A stretch of DNA of 64,000 nt from Pseudofrankia sp. DC12 (lineage in GTDB: Bacteria > Actinomycetota > Actinomycetes > Frankiales > Frankiaceae). Location: assembly GCF_000966285.1 (NCBI RefSeq), contig NZ_KQ031391.1, forward strand, positions 242,878 to 306,877. Reading direction: 5' to 3'. The stretch's first letter is position 1. Each line of letters starts with the position of its first letter. The notes under the pieces are model-generated. The model was given only the letters and a program-made list of their open reading frames with translations. It was not told the DNA's origin and searched no databases. A program made the translations under genes and the position numbers. Of this stretch, positions 53,845 to 62,551 are shown piece by piece.

Positions 53845-54972
53845 ATGCCCGACCGAACCCACCGCCCCATTTCGGCCGACCGTGGCACCGAGCCCAGGTC
53901 CGCCCCAGCCGGCGCCGACCACAAGCCCACCGCGGCCGGCCCCGGCCCCGAGCCGGCCGCGGCCGAGTGGCCGGTCTGGAGCACGAAGGCCCGCCTCGTC
54001 GTCACCGACCCGGCCGCGCTCGACGAGGCGCGCCGGATCGTCGCCGGCCAGCTCGCGGCGGTGGACGCGGCGGCCAGCCGGTTCCGCGACGACTCGGAAG
54101 TCAGCCGGCTCGCGACGGCCAGCGGTGAGCCGCGCCGGGTCAGCCCGGTGCTCGCCGAGCTGATCGCCGTCGCGCTGACCGCGGCCGCGGCGACCAACGG
54201 CGATGTCGACCCGACGCTCGGCGGCCCGCTCGCCGCGCTCGGCTACGACCGGGACATCGCGCTGATCCCCATAGACCGTCGACGCCCGGCACATCGCCGC
54301 CGCCGGGGCGACCCGGACGAGCCAGCCGAGGCCGCCGGCGCGGTCGCCAGCCAGGCGGTCCGGCGCGGGCCGGCGTGGCGGCGGATCACGCTCGACGGTG
54401 ACCAGGTCACCGTCCCGGCAGGCATCCAGCTCGACCTCGGCGCGACGGCGAAGGCGCACACCGCCGACCGCTGCGCCGCTCTCGTCGCCGACCGGCTCGG
54501 CACCGGCGCGCTGGTCAGCCTGGGCGGCGACCTGGCGACCGCGGGGCCGCCGCCCGTCGGCGGGTGGCGGGTGTACGTCCAGGACCGGCCCGGCGAGCCG
54601 GCCGGCTCGGTCACGCTGGCCGCCGGTGGGGCGCTGGCCACGTCGAGCACGATCGGCCGGCGCTGGCGGCGCGACGGCCGGGTCCTGCACCACGTCCTCG
54701 ACCCGCGGACCTGCCGGCCCGCGCCGGTCGTCTGGCGTACGGTCACCGTCGCCGCGACCAGCTGCCTGGCCGCGAACACGGCGACGACCGCTGCGCTGGT
54801 CCGGGGCCGCGGCGCGGTCGGCTGGCTGAACGGGCTCGGCCTCCCGGCGCGGCTGGTCGCGGCGGACGGCGCCGTCGTCACCGTCAACGGCTGGCCCGAC
54901 GACGACCCGACGCCGACCGGCCGGCTGCGGACCGGCCCCCTGGCCCTGACCCGCTCCGGAGCGGTCCGGTGA
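53845..54972 (+). CDS. apbE: ApbE-family FAD:protein FMN transferase
   Basis: A 375-residue ApbE homologue that covalently attaches FMN from FAD to Thr or Ser residues of target proteins. Family blocks are RDDSEVSRLATASGE, then GDVDPTLGGPLAALGYDRD, QLDLGATAKAHTADR, SLGGDLATAG and HHVLDPRTCRPAP, ending ANTATTAALV in the metal site. The N-terminal 40 residues are Pro/Ala-rich without a lipobox, so it may act in the cytoplasm. It overlaps the next gene by 4 bases. Possible targets are the upstream membrane peptide or the downstream NuoF-like protein. Confidence 0.88.
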   Translation: MPDRTHRPISADRGTEPRSAPAGADHKPTAAGPGPEPAAAEWPVWSTKARLVVTDPAALDEARRIVAGQLAAVDAAASRFRDDSEVSRLATASGEPRRVSPVLAELIAVALTAAAATNGDVDPTLGGPLAALGYDRDIALIPIDRRRPAHRRRRGDPDEPAEAAGAVASQAVRRGPAWRRITLDGDQVTVPAGIQLDLGATAKAHTADRCAALVADRLGTGALVSLGGDLATAGPPPVGGWRVYVQDRPGEPAGSVTLAAGGALATSSTIGRRWRRDGRVLHHVLDPRTCRPAPVVWRTVTVAATSCLAANTATTAALVRGRGAVGWLNGLGLPARLVAADGAVVTVNGWPDDDPTPTGRLRTGPLALTRSGAVR

Positions 54973-55538
54973 GTCAGAACGTGCTCTGGTACACCGCTCG
55001 CGGGACCGGGCTGACGCTGCTGCTGGTGCTGACGCTGACGGTCGTGCTCGGGATCGTGGCCAGGCGGGGACGGCCGGCGGCGGGGCTGCCGGGCTTCGCG
55101 CTCGCGGCCGTGCACCGCAACGCGAGCCTGCTGGCGCTGGCCCTGCTCGTCGTCCACGTCACCACGCTGGTCCTCGACCCGTTCGCCCACATCGCCGTCC
55201 TCGACACCGTGGTGCCCTTCGCCGCCGGGTACCGGCCGCTGTGGGCCGGGCTCGGGACGTGCGCCGCCGACCTGCTGCTCGCGGTGCTCCTCACCAGCCT
55301 GGTGCGCCACCGGATCGGCGCGCGGGCCTGGCGGGGTGTGCACTGGGCGGCCTACGCCGCCTGGCCGGTGGCCTTCATCCACTCGTTGGGGACGGGCACC
55401 GACGTCGGCGCCTGGTGGCAGCTCGCCGTCGCGGTCATCTGCCCGGTCGCGGTCGTGCTCGCCGTCGGCTGGCGCTGCTCGGCATCCTTCCGGGCCGGCG
55501 CCGCCCGGCCAGCCGGCGCAGGGGCGCTGACCCGATGA
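54969..55538 (+). CDS. Ferric-reductase-like heme membrane protein
   Basis: A 189-residue integral membrane protein from GTG 54969 that overlaps the apbE stop. It has about six helices. Candidate heme-ligating His residues occur in LAAVHRNASLLALALLVVHV and GVHWAAYAAWPVAFIHSLGT, spaced as in the ferric-reductase (FRD/MsrQ) transmembrane domain. It probably passes electrons across the membrane by two b hemes. It lacks the C-terminal flavin and NAD domains found in full reductases; the next two genes could supply electrons. Confidence 0.85.
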   Translation: MSQNVLWYTARGTGLTLLLVLTLTVVLGIVARRGRPAAGLPGFALAAVHRNASLLALALLVVHVTTLVLDPFAHIAVLDTVVPFAAGYRPLWAGLGTCAADLLLAVLLTSLVRHRIGARAWRGVHWAAYAAWPVAFIHSLGTGTDVGAWWQLAVAVICPVAVVLAVGWRCSASFRAGAARPAGAGALTR

Positions 55539-56845
55539 CCACGCCGACCGGATCCGGCCCGGCTCCGGCGACAGCGTCGTCGCCGGAGCCGGGAGACGGC
55601 GGCCGGCTGCTCGCCGCGGGCGCGGCGACCCTCGCCGAGCACATGGCCCGGCTCGGACCGGTTCCCTACCGCGGCCGGCCTGGCCAGCTCGTGGACGACG
55701 TCCGCGCCGCCGGCCTGACCGGCCGTGGCGGGGCCGGCTTCCCGATGTGGCGCAAGCTCGCCGCGGCCCTCGGGCCGGACACCACCGGCGGCGGAGCCTG
55801 GAGCGGGCCGGCGAGCGTCGTCGCGAACGCGGCCGAGAGCGAGCCGGAGAGCGCCAAGGACGCCTGGCTGCTCACGCGGGCCCCGCACCTGGTGCTCGAC
55901 GGGCTGGCGCTGGTCGCCGAGGCGGTCTCCGCCGCCGACGCCTTTGTCTATGTGAAGCCCGGCCGCCCGGCCGAGGCGGTCGGGCGGGCGCTGGCGGAAC
56001 GCCGAGCGGCCCGGGTCGACCAGCGGCCGGCCGGGGTGAGGCTGGCTCCGCCGGGCGTGTTCGTCGCCGGCGAGGCCTCCGCCGCGGCGGCGGTCGTGGA
56101 CGGCGGCGCGGCCAGGCCGTTCCCCCAGTTCGTACCGCTCGCCGCGCCGGCCCCGCGCGGTGCCGGTCGCCAGGGCCGGCTGCGCAGGCCGCTGGTCGTC
56201 TGCAACGCCGAGACACTGGCGCACCTGGCGCTGGTCGCCCGCCACGGCGCGGCCTGGTTCCGGGAGCGCGGCACCGTCGACGAGCCGGGCACCACGCTCG
56301 TCACGGTCAGCGGGGCGGTCCGGTCCCCCGGGCTGGTCGAGGTGCCAATCGGCGCGACGCTCGCCGAGGTCGTCGGCCTCGCCGGTGGCGCGGCCGAGCG
56401 GCCGGGGGCGATCCGGGTCGGCGGGTACGGCGGCGCCTGGCTGCCGGCGGACCGGACGCCCGACGTGCCGCTGTCCCGCGCGGGCCTCGCCGCCTGGGAC
56501 GCGGGCCCGGGACCCGGGCTGGTCCAGGTGCTTCGGGCCCAGGCGTGCGGCCTCGCGGAGACGGCCCGCCTCGCCGGCTACCTGGCCGGGCAGAGCGCCG
56601 GTCAGTGCGGTCCGTGCCGCGCCGGGCTGCCGGAGCTGGCCGCGGCGATGGGGCAGCTGGCCGCGGGCGGTGCCATGACCGGCTCGTGGGCGAGGCAGGC
56701 GGCCGAGGTCGCCGAGCTCGTCGACGGCCGCGGCGCCTGCCGGCACCCCGACGGCGCCGCCCGGCTGGTCCGTTCCGCGCTGCGCGTGTTCGCCGCCGAC
56801 CTGCGCGCCCACGCCGCCGGCCACTGCGCCGGCTCAGCCGGTTGA
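55535..56845 (+). CDS. NuoF-like NADH-dehydrogenase flavoprotein
   Basis: A 436-residue protein related to the 51-kDa (NuoF) subunit of complex I. It has the FMN/NADH-binding block LTGRGGAGFPMWRKL, then NAAESEPESAKD and an SLBB-like region (LVTVSGAVRSPGLVEVPIGA). The 4Fe-4S region reads SAGQCGPCRAG with a later Cys in GACRHPDG. The first of the four usual Cys ligands (ESCGxCxPC) is Ala, leaving three. The ATG overlaps the preceding stop (ATGA). It is the likely NADH entry point feeding the ferredoxin and membrane heme protein. Confidence 0.85.
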   Translation: MTTPTGSGPAPATASSPEPGDGGRLLAAGAATLAEHMARLGPVPYRGRPGQLVDDVRAAGLTGRGGAGFPMWRKLAAALGPDTTGGGAWSGPASVVANAAESEPESAKDAWLLTRAPHLVLDGLALVAEAVSAADAFVYVKPGRPAEAVGRALAERRAARVDQRPAGVRLAPPGVFVAGEASAAAAVVDGGAARPFPQFVPLAAPAPRGAGRQGRLRRPLVVCNAETLAHLALVARHGAAWFRERGTVDEPGTTLVTVSGAVRSPGLVEVPIGATLAEVVGLAGGAAERPGAIRVGGYGGAWLPADRTPDVPLSRAGLAAWDAGPGPGLVQVLRAQACGLAETARLAGYLAGQSAGQCGPCRAGLPELAAAMGQLAAGGAMTGSWARQAAEVAELVDGRGACRHPDGAARLVRSALRVFAADLRAHAAGHCAGSAG

Positions 56846-56873
56846 TCTTCTTGCTTTCGAGAAAGGACCGACC

Positions 56874-57185
56874 ATGCAGTCATCCTCGTCCCGGCCATCC
56901 GGGCCCAGCCTGGTGCCGATCGGGTGGATGCTCGGCGTGGACTGGTCCGCGTGCGACGGCCGTGGCTGGTGCGTCGAGCTGCTGCCGGAGCTGCTCGTCC
57001 AGGACCGGTGGGGCTACCCGCTCGCCCAGGCCGACGCCGACCGAGCGGCGGCTGCCCGCGACGGGGCGCCCGGCGCCGGCCGGCAGTGTCGTGAGATCCC
57101 GGTCCCGGATGACCTGGCCCCGCACGCGCGCCGCGCGGTGGAGACCTGCCCGCGGCTGGCGCTGCGGCTGCGCCGCGCTTCCTGA
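56874..57185 (+). CDS. Ferredoxin with three-Cys cluster site
   Basis: A 103-residue small ferredoxin of the 3Fe-4S/4Fe-4S single-cluster type. The visible ligands are CDGRGWC (Cys27 and Cys33) and a late ETCPRLALRL (Cys after a long insert). Only three Cys occupy cluster positions, as in 3Fe-4S ferredoxins that serve P450s and other oxygenases. AGAAAGGACCGACC precedes the ATG. It ends the redox operon; electron flow from NADH via the NuoF-like protein is inferred. Confidence 0.85.
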   Translation: MQSSSSRPSGPSLVPIGWMLGVDWSACDGRGWCVELLPELLVQDRWGYPLAQADADRAAAARDGAPGAGRQCREIPVPDDLAPHARRAVETCPRLALRLRRAS

Positions 57186-57266
57186 CGCCGGCGAACCACA
57201 CGCAGGCCCAGGTCACGGCCCACCGGGACGGACCGGCGAACGAGGGCCTTGTTTTAAGTTCTAACG

Positions 57267-57276
57267 CGATATATCG
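57267..57276. promoter_or_regulatory. CGATATATCG palindrome, candidate PadR operator
   Basis: A perfect 10-bp palindrome in an A+T-rich island (57250-57280), extended by imperfect flanking arms ACG and TGA, 167 bases upstream of padR. PadR-type repressors often bind A+T-rich dyads overlapping their own promoter. It is a candidate autoregulatory operator. Confidence 0.5.
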
Positions 57277-57443
57277 TGAGCGTGTCGCTGGAACACCGGC
57301 CCGCTCGACTGGGCCTGCCGGAAGCCGGCGGCACCAGCGGTCCGGCGCCCCGGCCGCGGTGACGGCCACCGGCCGCCCGCCAGCCGGCGCCCCGCGCCCC
57401 TACCTCAAGCGCGCCCGCGCGCCTCTCATCAAGGAGAACAATC

Positions 57444-58232
57444 ATGAAGTCCCACCACCCACGCAGATCAGTGCACGACGGCCCCGGCGCCGACCCGCGG
57501 CTGCACCACGGCCCGTTCCGCCGGCACGGCCACTGGCACGCACATCACCCCGGCCCTGGCATGGGCCCGGTCCCTGGCGACCTGGGCCCGATTTCCGGGC
57601 CGCCGCCCATGGGCCCCGGCGCGGGTCCCTGGGGGCCCGGCCCCTGGGGACCGCGGCTTCGGCCTGGTCACCGCGGCGGCGGCGGCCGTGGCCGTGCCGG
57701 TCGCGGCGACGTCCGCGCCGCCGTCCTGCTGCTGCTGGCCGACGGCCCGCAGCACGGCTACCAGCTGATGCAGGCGATCGCGGAGCGGACCGGCGGCGCC
57801 TGGCAGCCGAGCCCAGGCGCGGTCTACCCGACGATCAGCCAGCTCGAGGACGAGGGCCTGGTCACGGTCACGGCCGACGGCGGGCGCCGGCTCGTCACGA
57901 TCACCGAGACCGGGCAGGCCTACCTCGCCAAGAACCGGGACACGATCGGCGACCCGTTCGCTGCGTTCACCGCCCGGGCCGGCCACGCCGACGGCGTCGA
58001 CCTGCTCGGCGCCGTCCAGGAGCTGTCCGGTGCCGTCTGGCAGGTGGCCCGAGCCGGCGACGCCGGCCAGGCCGCCGCGGCGCACAAGGTGCTCACCGAC
58101 GCCCGCCGCGCCCTCTACCTGCTCCTCGCCGGCGAGCCCGCCGCGACCACCGCGACCACCGCGACCGAGCCCACCGGGACCGAGCCCCCCGCGGCCGAGG
58201 AGCCGCCGGCCACCGACGCTCCGGCCGAGTAG
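57444..58232 (+). CDS. PadR-family regulator with His/Gly/Pro-rich N-terminus
   Basis: A 262-residue regulator from ATG 57444, with AAGGAGAACAATC upstream. Residues 1-85 are His-, Gly- and Pro-rich (RRHGHWHAHHPGPG) and may bind metal or nucleic acid. The winged helix (about 86-165) shows the PadR pattern RGDVRAAVLLLLADGPQHGY, then QLMQAIAERTGGAWQPSPGA and VYPTISQLEDEGLV. A helical dimerisation segment and a Thr/Pro tail follow. It probably represses itself and the adjacent redox operon through the palindrome at 57267-57276. Confidence 0.9.
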   Translation: MKSHHPRRSVHDGPGADPRLHHGPFRRHGHWHAHHPGPGMGPVPGDLGPISGPPPMGPGAGPWGPGPWGPRLRPGHRGGGGRGRAGRGDVRAAVLLLLADGPQHGYQLMQAIAERTGGAWQPSPGAVYPTISQLEDEGLVTVTADGGRRLVTITETGQAYLAKNRDTIGDPFAAFTARAGHADGVDLLGAVQELSGAVWQVARAGDAGQAAAAHKVLTDARRALYLLLAGEPAATTATTATEPTGTEPPAAEEPPATDAPAE

Positions 58233-58237
58233 GCGCC

Positions 58238-58266
58238 GGCCGGTCCGGCACACAACCGGACCGGCC
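58238..58266 (+). terminator. Hairpin terminator after padR
   Basis: GGCCGGTCCGG (58238-58248) and CCGGACCGGCC (58256-58266) form a perfect 11-bp stem with a 7-base loop, 6 bases past the stop. There is no U-run, but the stem is very stable. Confidence 0.65.
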
Positions 58267-58314
58267 CGCCGGCTCACCCCCTGATGGCCGGTCCGGTGCG
58301 CGGGCCGGCCGTTT

Positions 58315-58554
58315 TCACCGCCCGGCGCGCCACCAGGCGACCAGGCGGCGCAGGCCGACGGACAGGTCGACCTCGGCGGCCAGCGCGCCCGCGAGGTTTG
58401 CCCGCCGGCCGCGGACGAGGTTGTCGACGACGACGATCTCCCTGGCCCGGGCCGCGAGCAGCTGGTCGCAGACCGCCGAGCCGATCATGCCTGCCCCGCC
58501 GGTGATGAGGCAACGCGCCCCGGCGAGCTCGACACCGCCGGCGGCGGCGCTCAC
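58315..58554 (-). pseudogene. NAD-dependent epimerase/dehydratase deletion remnant
   Basis: A 79-codon frame from GTG 58554 begins as an extended SDR (GARCLITGGAGMIGSAVCDQ, then VVVDNLVRGRRANLAGAL). It jumps straight to the typical C-terminal end of such enzymes (VGLRRLVAWWRAGR). About 250 middle residues with the catalytic Tyr-Lys are missing, yet the frame is kept, as after an in-frame deletion. It lies divergent from a NeuD-type acyltransferase gene, so a sugar-modification gene pair was probably present. Confidence 0.8.
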
Positions 58555-58842
58555 CGGAAGGCCACCTGGTCGGCGTGGCGCGCGCGTCCGTGACCGATAC
58601 GCGCCACGGCGACAATCGCTTCTGTGGCAGCCGCTTCCCGTTGTCACAAATTCCCCCGGGGAAGGTTCCCCGATCCGCGCACGGCTTACCCCTGTCTTGT
58701 CGCCGCGCCGAGAACAGTGTCGCGGCAGAACCATACCGGGATCTACCGGCGCATCGGCGATCATTGGAAACTCCCGGGCGGCCTGTCGGCGCGAAATTCG
58801 GTGGCGCGACCCACGCGCCAGCAAGGCCGTATAAAGGACACC

Positions 58843-59595
58843 ATGACCTCCGCCGGGCCCATACCCCTCCTGATCGTCGGTGCCGGCGGGCTGTCACGGG
58901 AGGCCGCGGAGGCCGCCCGCGCGTCCGGCGACCACCACGTCGTGGGCTTCCTGGACGACAACCCGGCCCTGTGGGGCGCGCCGATCGGCGGCGCCCAGGT
59001 GCTCGGCGGGATGGACCGGGTCGCCCACTATCCGCGGGCCCGGCTGCTGCTCGGTCCGGGCACCGGCCGCTCCCGTGCGGTGCTGCGCCACCGGCTGGAG
59101 GAGATGGGGGTGACGGCCGACCGGTACACCAGCGTGATCCACCCGCGGGCCGTGATCCCACCGTCCTGCGCGGTCGGCCAGGGGTCGATCCTGCTGGCCG
59201 GAGTGGTGCTGACGGCCGATGTCACCCTCGGTCAGCACGTCGCGGTGATGCCGAACGTGGTACTCACCCACGACGTCGTCGTCGAGGACTACGTCACCGT
59301 CTGCGCCAACGCGTCGCTGGCCGGAAGTGTGCGGGTCCGGGCCGGCGCCTACGTCGGCCAGAACTGCACGATCCGGGAGGGCCTGACGATCGGCTCCTGG
59401 TCGCTGATCGGGATGGGCGCGGCCGTGACCAGGGACGTCGGCGACTCGGAGGTCTGGGCCGGAGTGCCGGCCGAGCTGATCCGCCCGTCGGTGGGGCCGC
59501 CGCCGGTCTCGACCGTGCCCGCGTCCGCCCGGGCCCGCGGTCGCTACACGCCCGCGCCGACTGGCCCGAGCGGGCTCAGCGCGCGAACTCGGTGA
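58843..59595 (+). CDS. NeuD-type sugar O-acyltransferase
   Basis: A 250-residue acyltransferase of the NeuD/PglD family. The N-terminus is a Rossmann-like PLLIVGAGGLSREAAEAARA with GFLDDN. The C-terminal half is a left-handed beta-helix of hexapeptide repeats (HPRAVIPPSCAVGQGSILL, VVLTADVTLGQHVAVM, TIREGLTIGSWSLIGMGAAV), ending VWAGVPAELI. Such enzymes acetylate amino or hydroxyl groups of nucleotide sugars or sialic acid using acetyl-CoA. The catalytic His is probably in NVVLTHDVVVEDY. ATG 58843 follows AAAGGAC. The 3' end overlaps the convergent VOC gene. Confidence 0.9.
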   Translation: MTSAGPIPLLIVGAGGLSREAAEAARASGDHHVVGFLDDNPALWGAPIGGAQVLGGMDRVAHYPRARLLLGPGTGRSRAVLRHRLEEMGVTADRYTSVIHPRAVIPPSCAVGQGSILLAGVVLTADVTLGQHVAVMPNVVLTHDVVVEDYVTVCANASLAGSVRVRAGAYVGQNCTIREGLTIGSWSLIGMGAAVTRDVGDSEVWAGVPAELIRPSVGPPPVSTVPASARARGRYTPAPTGPSGLSARTR

Positions 59596-59953
59596 CCGAG
59601 AGGGTGTGGCCGTCCGGGTCCGAGAACCAGGTGACCCGGTCGCCACCCGGGGCGGTCCAGATGCCCAGCTCGTCCTGCTCGAGGCCCGCGTAGCGGTTGG
59701 CGCGCACGCCCCGGTCGGCCAGCCAGCGGACGGTCCCGACGATGTCGGCGACTCGCCAGCCGACAGTCGTGAACGGCTGCGGCACCACGTCGGCGACCGC
59801 GCTCACCCGCAGCATCGTGCCGTCGACGGCGAACACCGCGGCCTGCGGCGTCTCCTCCAGCAGCCGAAGCCCGAGCACGCCCTGGTAGAAGGCCACGGCC
59901 CGGTCGAGGTCGACGGTCGGCACGAAGGCGATCAGCTCAGCGTCACCCAGCAC
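59576..59953 (-). CDS. VOC-superfamily (glyoxalase-like) protein
   Basis: A 125-residue vicinal-oxygen-chelate protein with paired modules: ELIAFVPTVDLDRAVAFYQG, then VDGTMLRVSAVADV and a C-terminal PGGDRVTWFSDPDGHTLSVTEF. The Asp-Pro-Asp-Gly hairpin is typical. Metal-ligand His residues are not obvious in the first module, so it may be a binding or resistance-type VOC protein rather than an enzyme. It converges with and overlaps the end of the NeuD-like gene by 20 bases. Confidence 0.87.
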   Translation of the reverse strand: MLGDAELIAFVPTVDLDRAVAFYQGVLGLRLLEETPQAAVFAVDGTMLRVSAVADVVPQPFTTVGWRVADIVGTVRWLADRGVRANRYAGLEQDELGIWTAPGGDRVTWFSDPDGHTLSVTEFAR

Positions 59954-60326
59954 TCCCCCACCGTCTCACGTCCGCCGGTCCGGCCCGCGTCGGCGCGGCG
60001 CACTGCGACTCTTCCTGTGCTGGCCGAAACGTGCATCACCCGGCGTTCACGCCTCGGCTACCGCCGATCAGCGCTGGCTCACGAACACATTCCGCTACGC
60101 GCCGCAATGGAAGAACGACTCTGAGCGAGGTAACAGGTGGCGGGCGGAATGCGTTCTGCCACGGGTGGCAGCGGCGTCGTCTTTGGCTACCACACCACTC
60201 GGCGGAGAGATTATCGGATTCTTGACCAAGCGCGGGACCGGGGGAGGTTCGTCCCCTCGATCGGCGCAGGTAGAGTCTCGGCAGGGCCAAGAATCATGAT
60301 CCGCCGGCGCGCGGGAAGGAGCGGCC
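59954..60326. other. Intergenic region, no gene recognised
   Basis: About 370 bases between divergent genes, with no recognisable coding frame or RNA gene. GAAGGAGCGGCC at its end is the ribosome-binding site of the kinase gene. Confidence 0.5.
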
Positions 60327-62516
60327 TTGGAAGCATTGGGGCCGAGCGACCCGACGGCCGTCGGTAACTATCAGCTCGCGGCCGTGCTGGGCACCGGCGG
60401 TATGGGCCGAGTCTACCTGGCCTTTTCTCCGAGCGGGCGCCGGGTAGCGATCAAGATTATCCGGCCCGACCTCGTCCAGCAGCGGCATATCCGGCTGCGG
60501 TTCGCCCGCGAGGTGGCCGCCTCCCGGGCCGTGAACGGTTTCTTCGCGGCGGGTGTCATCGACGCCGACCTGGAGGCCAATCCGCCCTGGCTGGCGACGG
60601 CCTTCATTCCGGGCCCTTCGCTCAACGCCGCCGTCCGTGATGCCGGGGCGCTTCCGGCCGCGTCGGTACGCGCGCTCGGCGCCGCCCTGGCGGAGGCGCT
60701 TTCCGCCGTCCATTCCGCCGGCCTGATCCATCGGGACCTGAAGCCCGCCAACGTGCTGCTGGCGCCCGACGGCCCGCGGCTGATTGATTTCGGAATATCC
60801 GCGCTCGAGGACTCCGGGCCGCTCACGCACGCCGGTGCCGTGATGGGCTCGCCCGGTTACATGTCGCCGGAGCAGATAAACGGCGAGACGGTGGGCACGG
60901 CCACCGACATCTTCGCCTTCGGCGCTGTCCTCACGTTCGCGGTCACCGGGACCGGCCCGTTCGGTGTCGGCTCGCTGCCGTCGATGCTCTACCGCAGCGT
61001 GCACAATCCGCCGGACCTGACCAAGGTCCCGGACGAGCTGCGCCCGCTGCTGGCCTCCTGCCTGGACAAGGATCCCGCGCGCCGGCCCGACCTGGCCACC
61101 ATCCTGCGGGAGCTGACCGGCGGCCGGCCCGCGGCCGACATGTTCCCGCCGGGCTGGCTGCCCGCTGCGCTGGCCAAGTCGCCGATCCCGACCGGGCCGA
61201 TGCCGGCGTTCCCGCTAGGGCCGACGCCTACGCCCTTCGGCACCACTCCTGTCCCGGTGCCCGGGATCGGCGACCGGTCGGTGCCGTCGGCGGCGCGGGG
61301 GCCCCGCCCGCCGGCGAGCGAGGCCACCAGGGAAGTGACGGTCTCCTCCACGCCACCCGACCCGAGAGGCGGCCTGGCGACCCGGCTGGCACCGGTGCCG
61401 TCCGAGCCCTCCCTGGGCCGCACCACTCCCGAGCCGGCCCGGCAGGGACCGAGCCGCCGCCTGCTCCTGGGCGGGGCGATCGGCACCGTCGGGGCCGCCG
61501 CGGCCGGGACGACGGTGTGGCGCCTCCTGGACGACGGAAGCGGCCGCCAGGCGCCGCCCGCGAGCCCGCCCGGGACCGTCCGCTGGCGCTTCCCCACCGC
61601 CGGGATCACGCTCGGCCGCCCCCGGGTCGCCGGTGACCTGGTGTACGCGGGCAGCAACGACGGAACCCTGCACGCGGTGCGGACGTCGAGCGGCGCGCAG
61701 GCGTGGAAGTTCACCACCGGCGGCGCGATCGGGTCCACCCCGCTGGCCCTCGGCGGCATCGTCTACCTCGGCGGGGACGACGGCTACCTGTACGCGTTCG
61801 ACGCCACGACCGGCAGGACCCGCTGGAAGTACCACACCGACGGGATCGTGCACTCCCCGGCCGCCGGCGGTGGCCTGGTGCATGTGGGCAGCGCCGACGC
61901 CCACCTGTACGCGCTGGACGCGACCTCCGGCGCGTTCCGGTGGAAGTTCTCCGCCCAGAACGACACCCACTCACCGGCGCTCGCCGGCGACACCGTGTTC
62001 GTCGGAAGCAGCGACACCAACCTCTACGCCGTGGACGCCTTCTCCGGCAACCCGCACTGGGCGTTTCCCACCGCCGGCGCCGTCTCCGGTATGCCAGCCG
62101 TGCTGGGTGGGATCGTCTACTTCGGCAGCACCGACGGAAGCCTGTACGCCGTCGACGCCGGCAGCGGGAAACGGGCCTGGAAGTTCGACGGCGTGTCCGT
62201 CGGCGCCGGGCCGGCCATCGCGAACGGGACGGTCTACATGGGCGGTGCTCAGCGCAGCCTGTACGCGCTCGGCGCCGCGGACGGCAGGAAGGTGTGGACC
62301 TTCCCCGCCTCGGGGGACGTCGGCGCGCCCGTGGTGGTGAACGGCACCGTCTACTTCGGCACCAGCGACGCCAACCTCTACGCGGTGGACGCCGCCACCG
62401 GCGCCCAGAAATGGAAGTTCACCGCCGCCAGCGGCGTGCACTCGGTCGCGGTCACCGGCGAGACCGCGTACTTCGGGACCGAGGACAACAACCTGTACGC
62501 GGTCAGCGTCCGATGA
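60327..62516 (+). CDS. Receptor-type Ser/Thr kinase with PQQ-type beta-propeller
   Basis: A 729-residue kinase from TTG 60327. The kinase domain (about 15-270) has GTGGMG (22-27), Lys43 in VAIKII, HRD at 135-137 (IHRDLKPANVLL) and DFG at 154-156, so it should be active. A Pro-rich linker leads to a hydrophobic segment (SRRLLLGGAIGTVGAAAAGT, near 373-397). The outside ~330 residues hold about eight PQQ-like propeller blades of the form YxGSxDGxLYAVDAxTGxxxWKF. The glycosyltransferase gene starts 35 bases later, so the pair may link an envelope signal to polysaccharide synthesis. It is not closely related to the NHL kinases. Confidence 0.92.
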   Translation: MEALGPSDPTAVGNYQLAAVLGTGGMGRVYLAFSPSGRRVAIKIIRPDLVQQRHIRLRFAREVAASRAVNGFFAAGVIDADLEANPPWLATAFIPGPSLNAAVRDAGALPAASVRALGAALAEALSAVHSAGLIHRDLKPANVLLAPDGPRLIDFGISALEDSGPLTHAGAVMGSPGYMSPEQINGETVGTATDIFAFGAVLTFAVTGTGPFGVGSLPSMLYRSVHNPPDLTKVPDELRPLLASCLDKDPARRPDLATILRELTGGRPAADMFPPGWLPAALAKSPIPTGPMPAFPLGPTPTPFGTTPVPVPGIGDRSVPSAARGPRPPASEATREVTVSSTPPDPRGGLATRLAPVPSEPSLGRTTPEPARQGPSRRLLLGGAIGTVGAAAAGTTVWRLLDDGSGRQAPPASPPGTVRWRFPTAGITLGRPRVAGDLVYAGSNDGTLHAVRTSSGAQAWKFTTGGAIGSTPLALGGIVYLGGDDGYLYAFDATTGRTRWKYHTDGIVHSPAAGGGLVHVGSADAHLYALDATSGAFRWKFSAQNDTHSPALAGDTVFVGSSDTNLYAVDAFSGNPHWAFPTAGAVSGMPAVLGGIVYFGSTDGSLYAVDAGSGKRAWKFDGVSVGAGPAIANGTVYMGGAQRSLYALGAADGRKVWTFPASGDVGAPVVVNGTVYFGTSDANLYAVDAATGAQKWKFTAASGVHSVAVTGETAYFGTEDNNLYAVSVR

Positions 62517-62551
62517 GCTCTTCCCACGACCAACGCTGACGAGGAGGGGGC

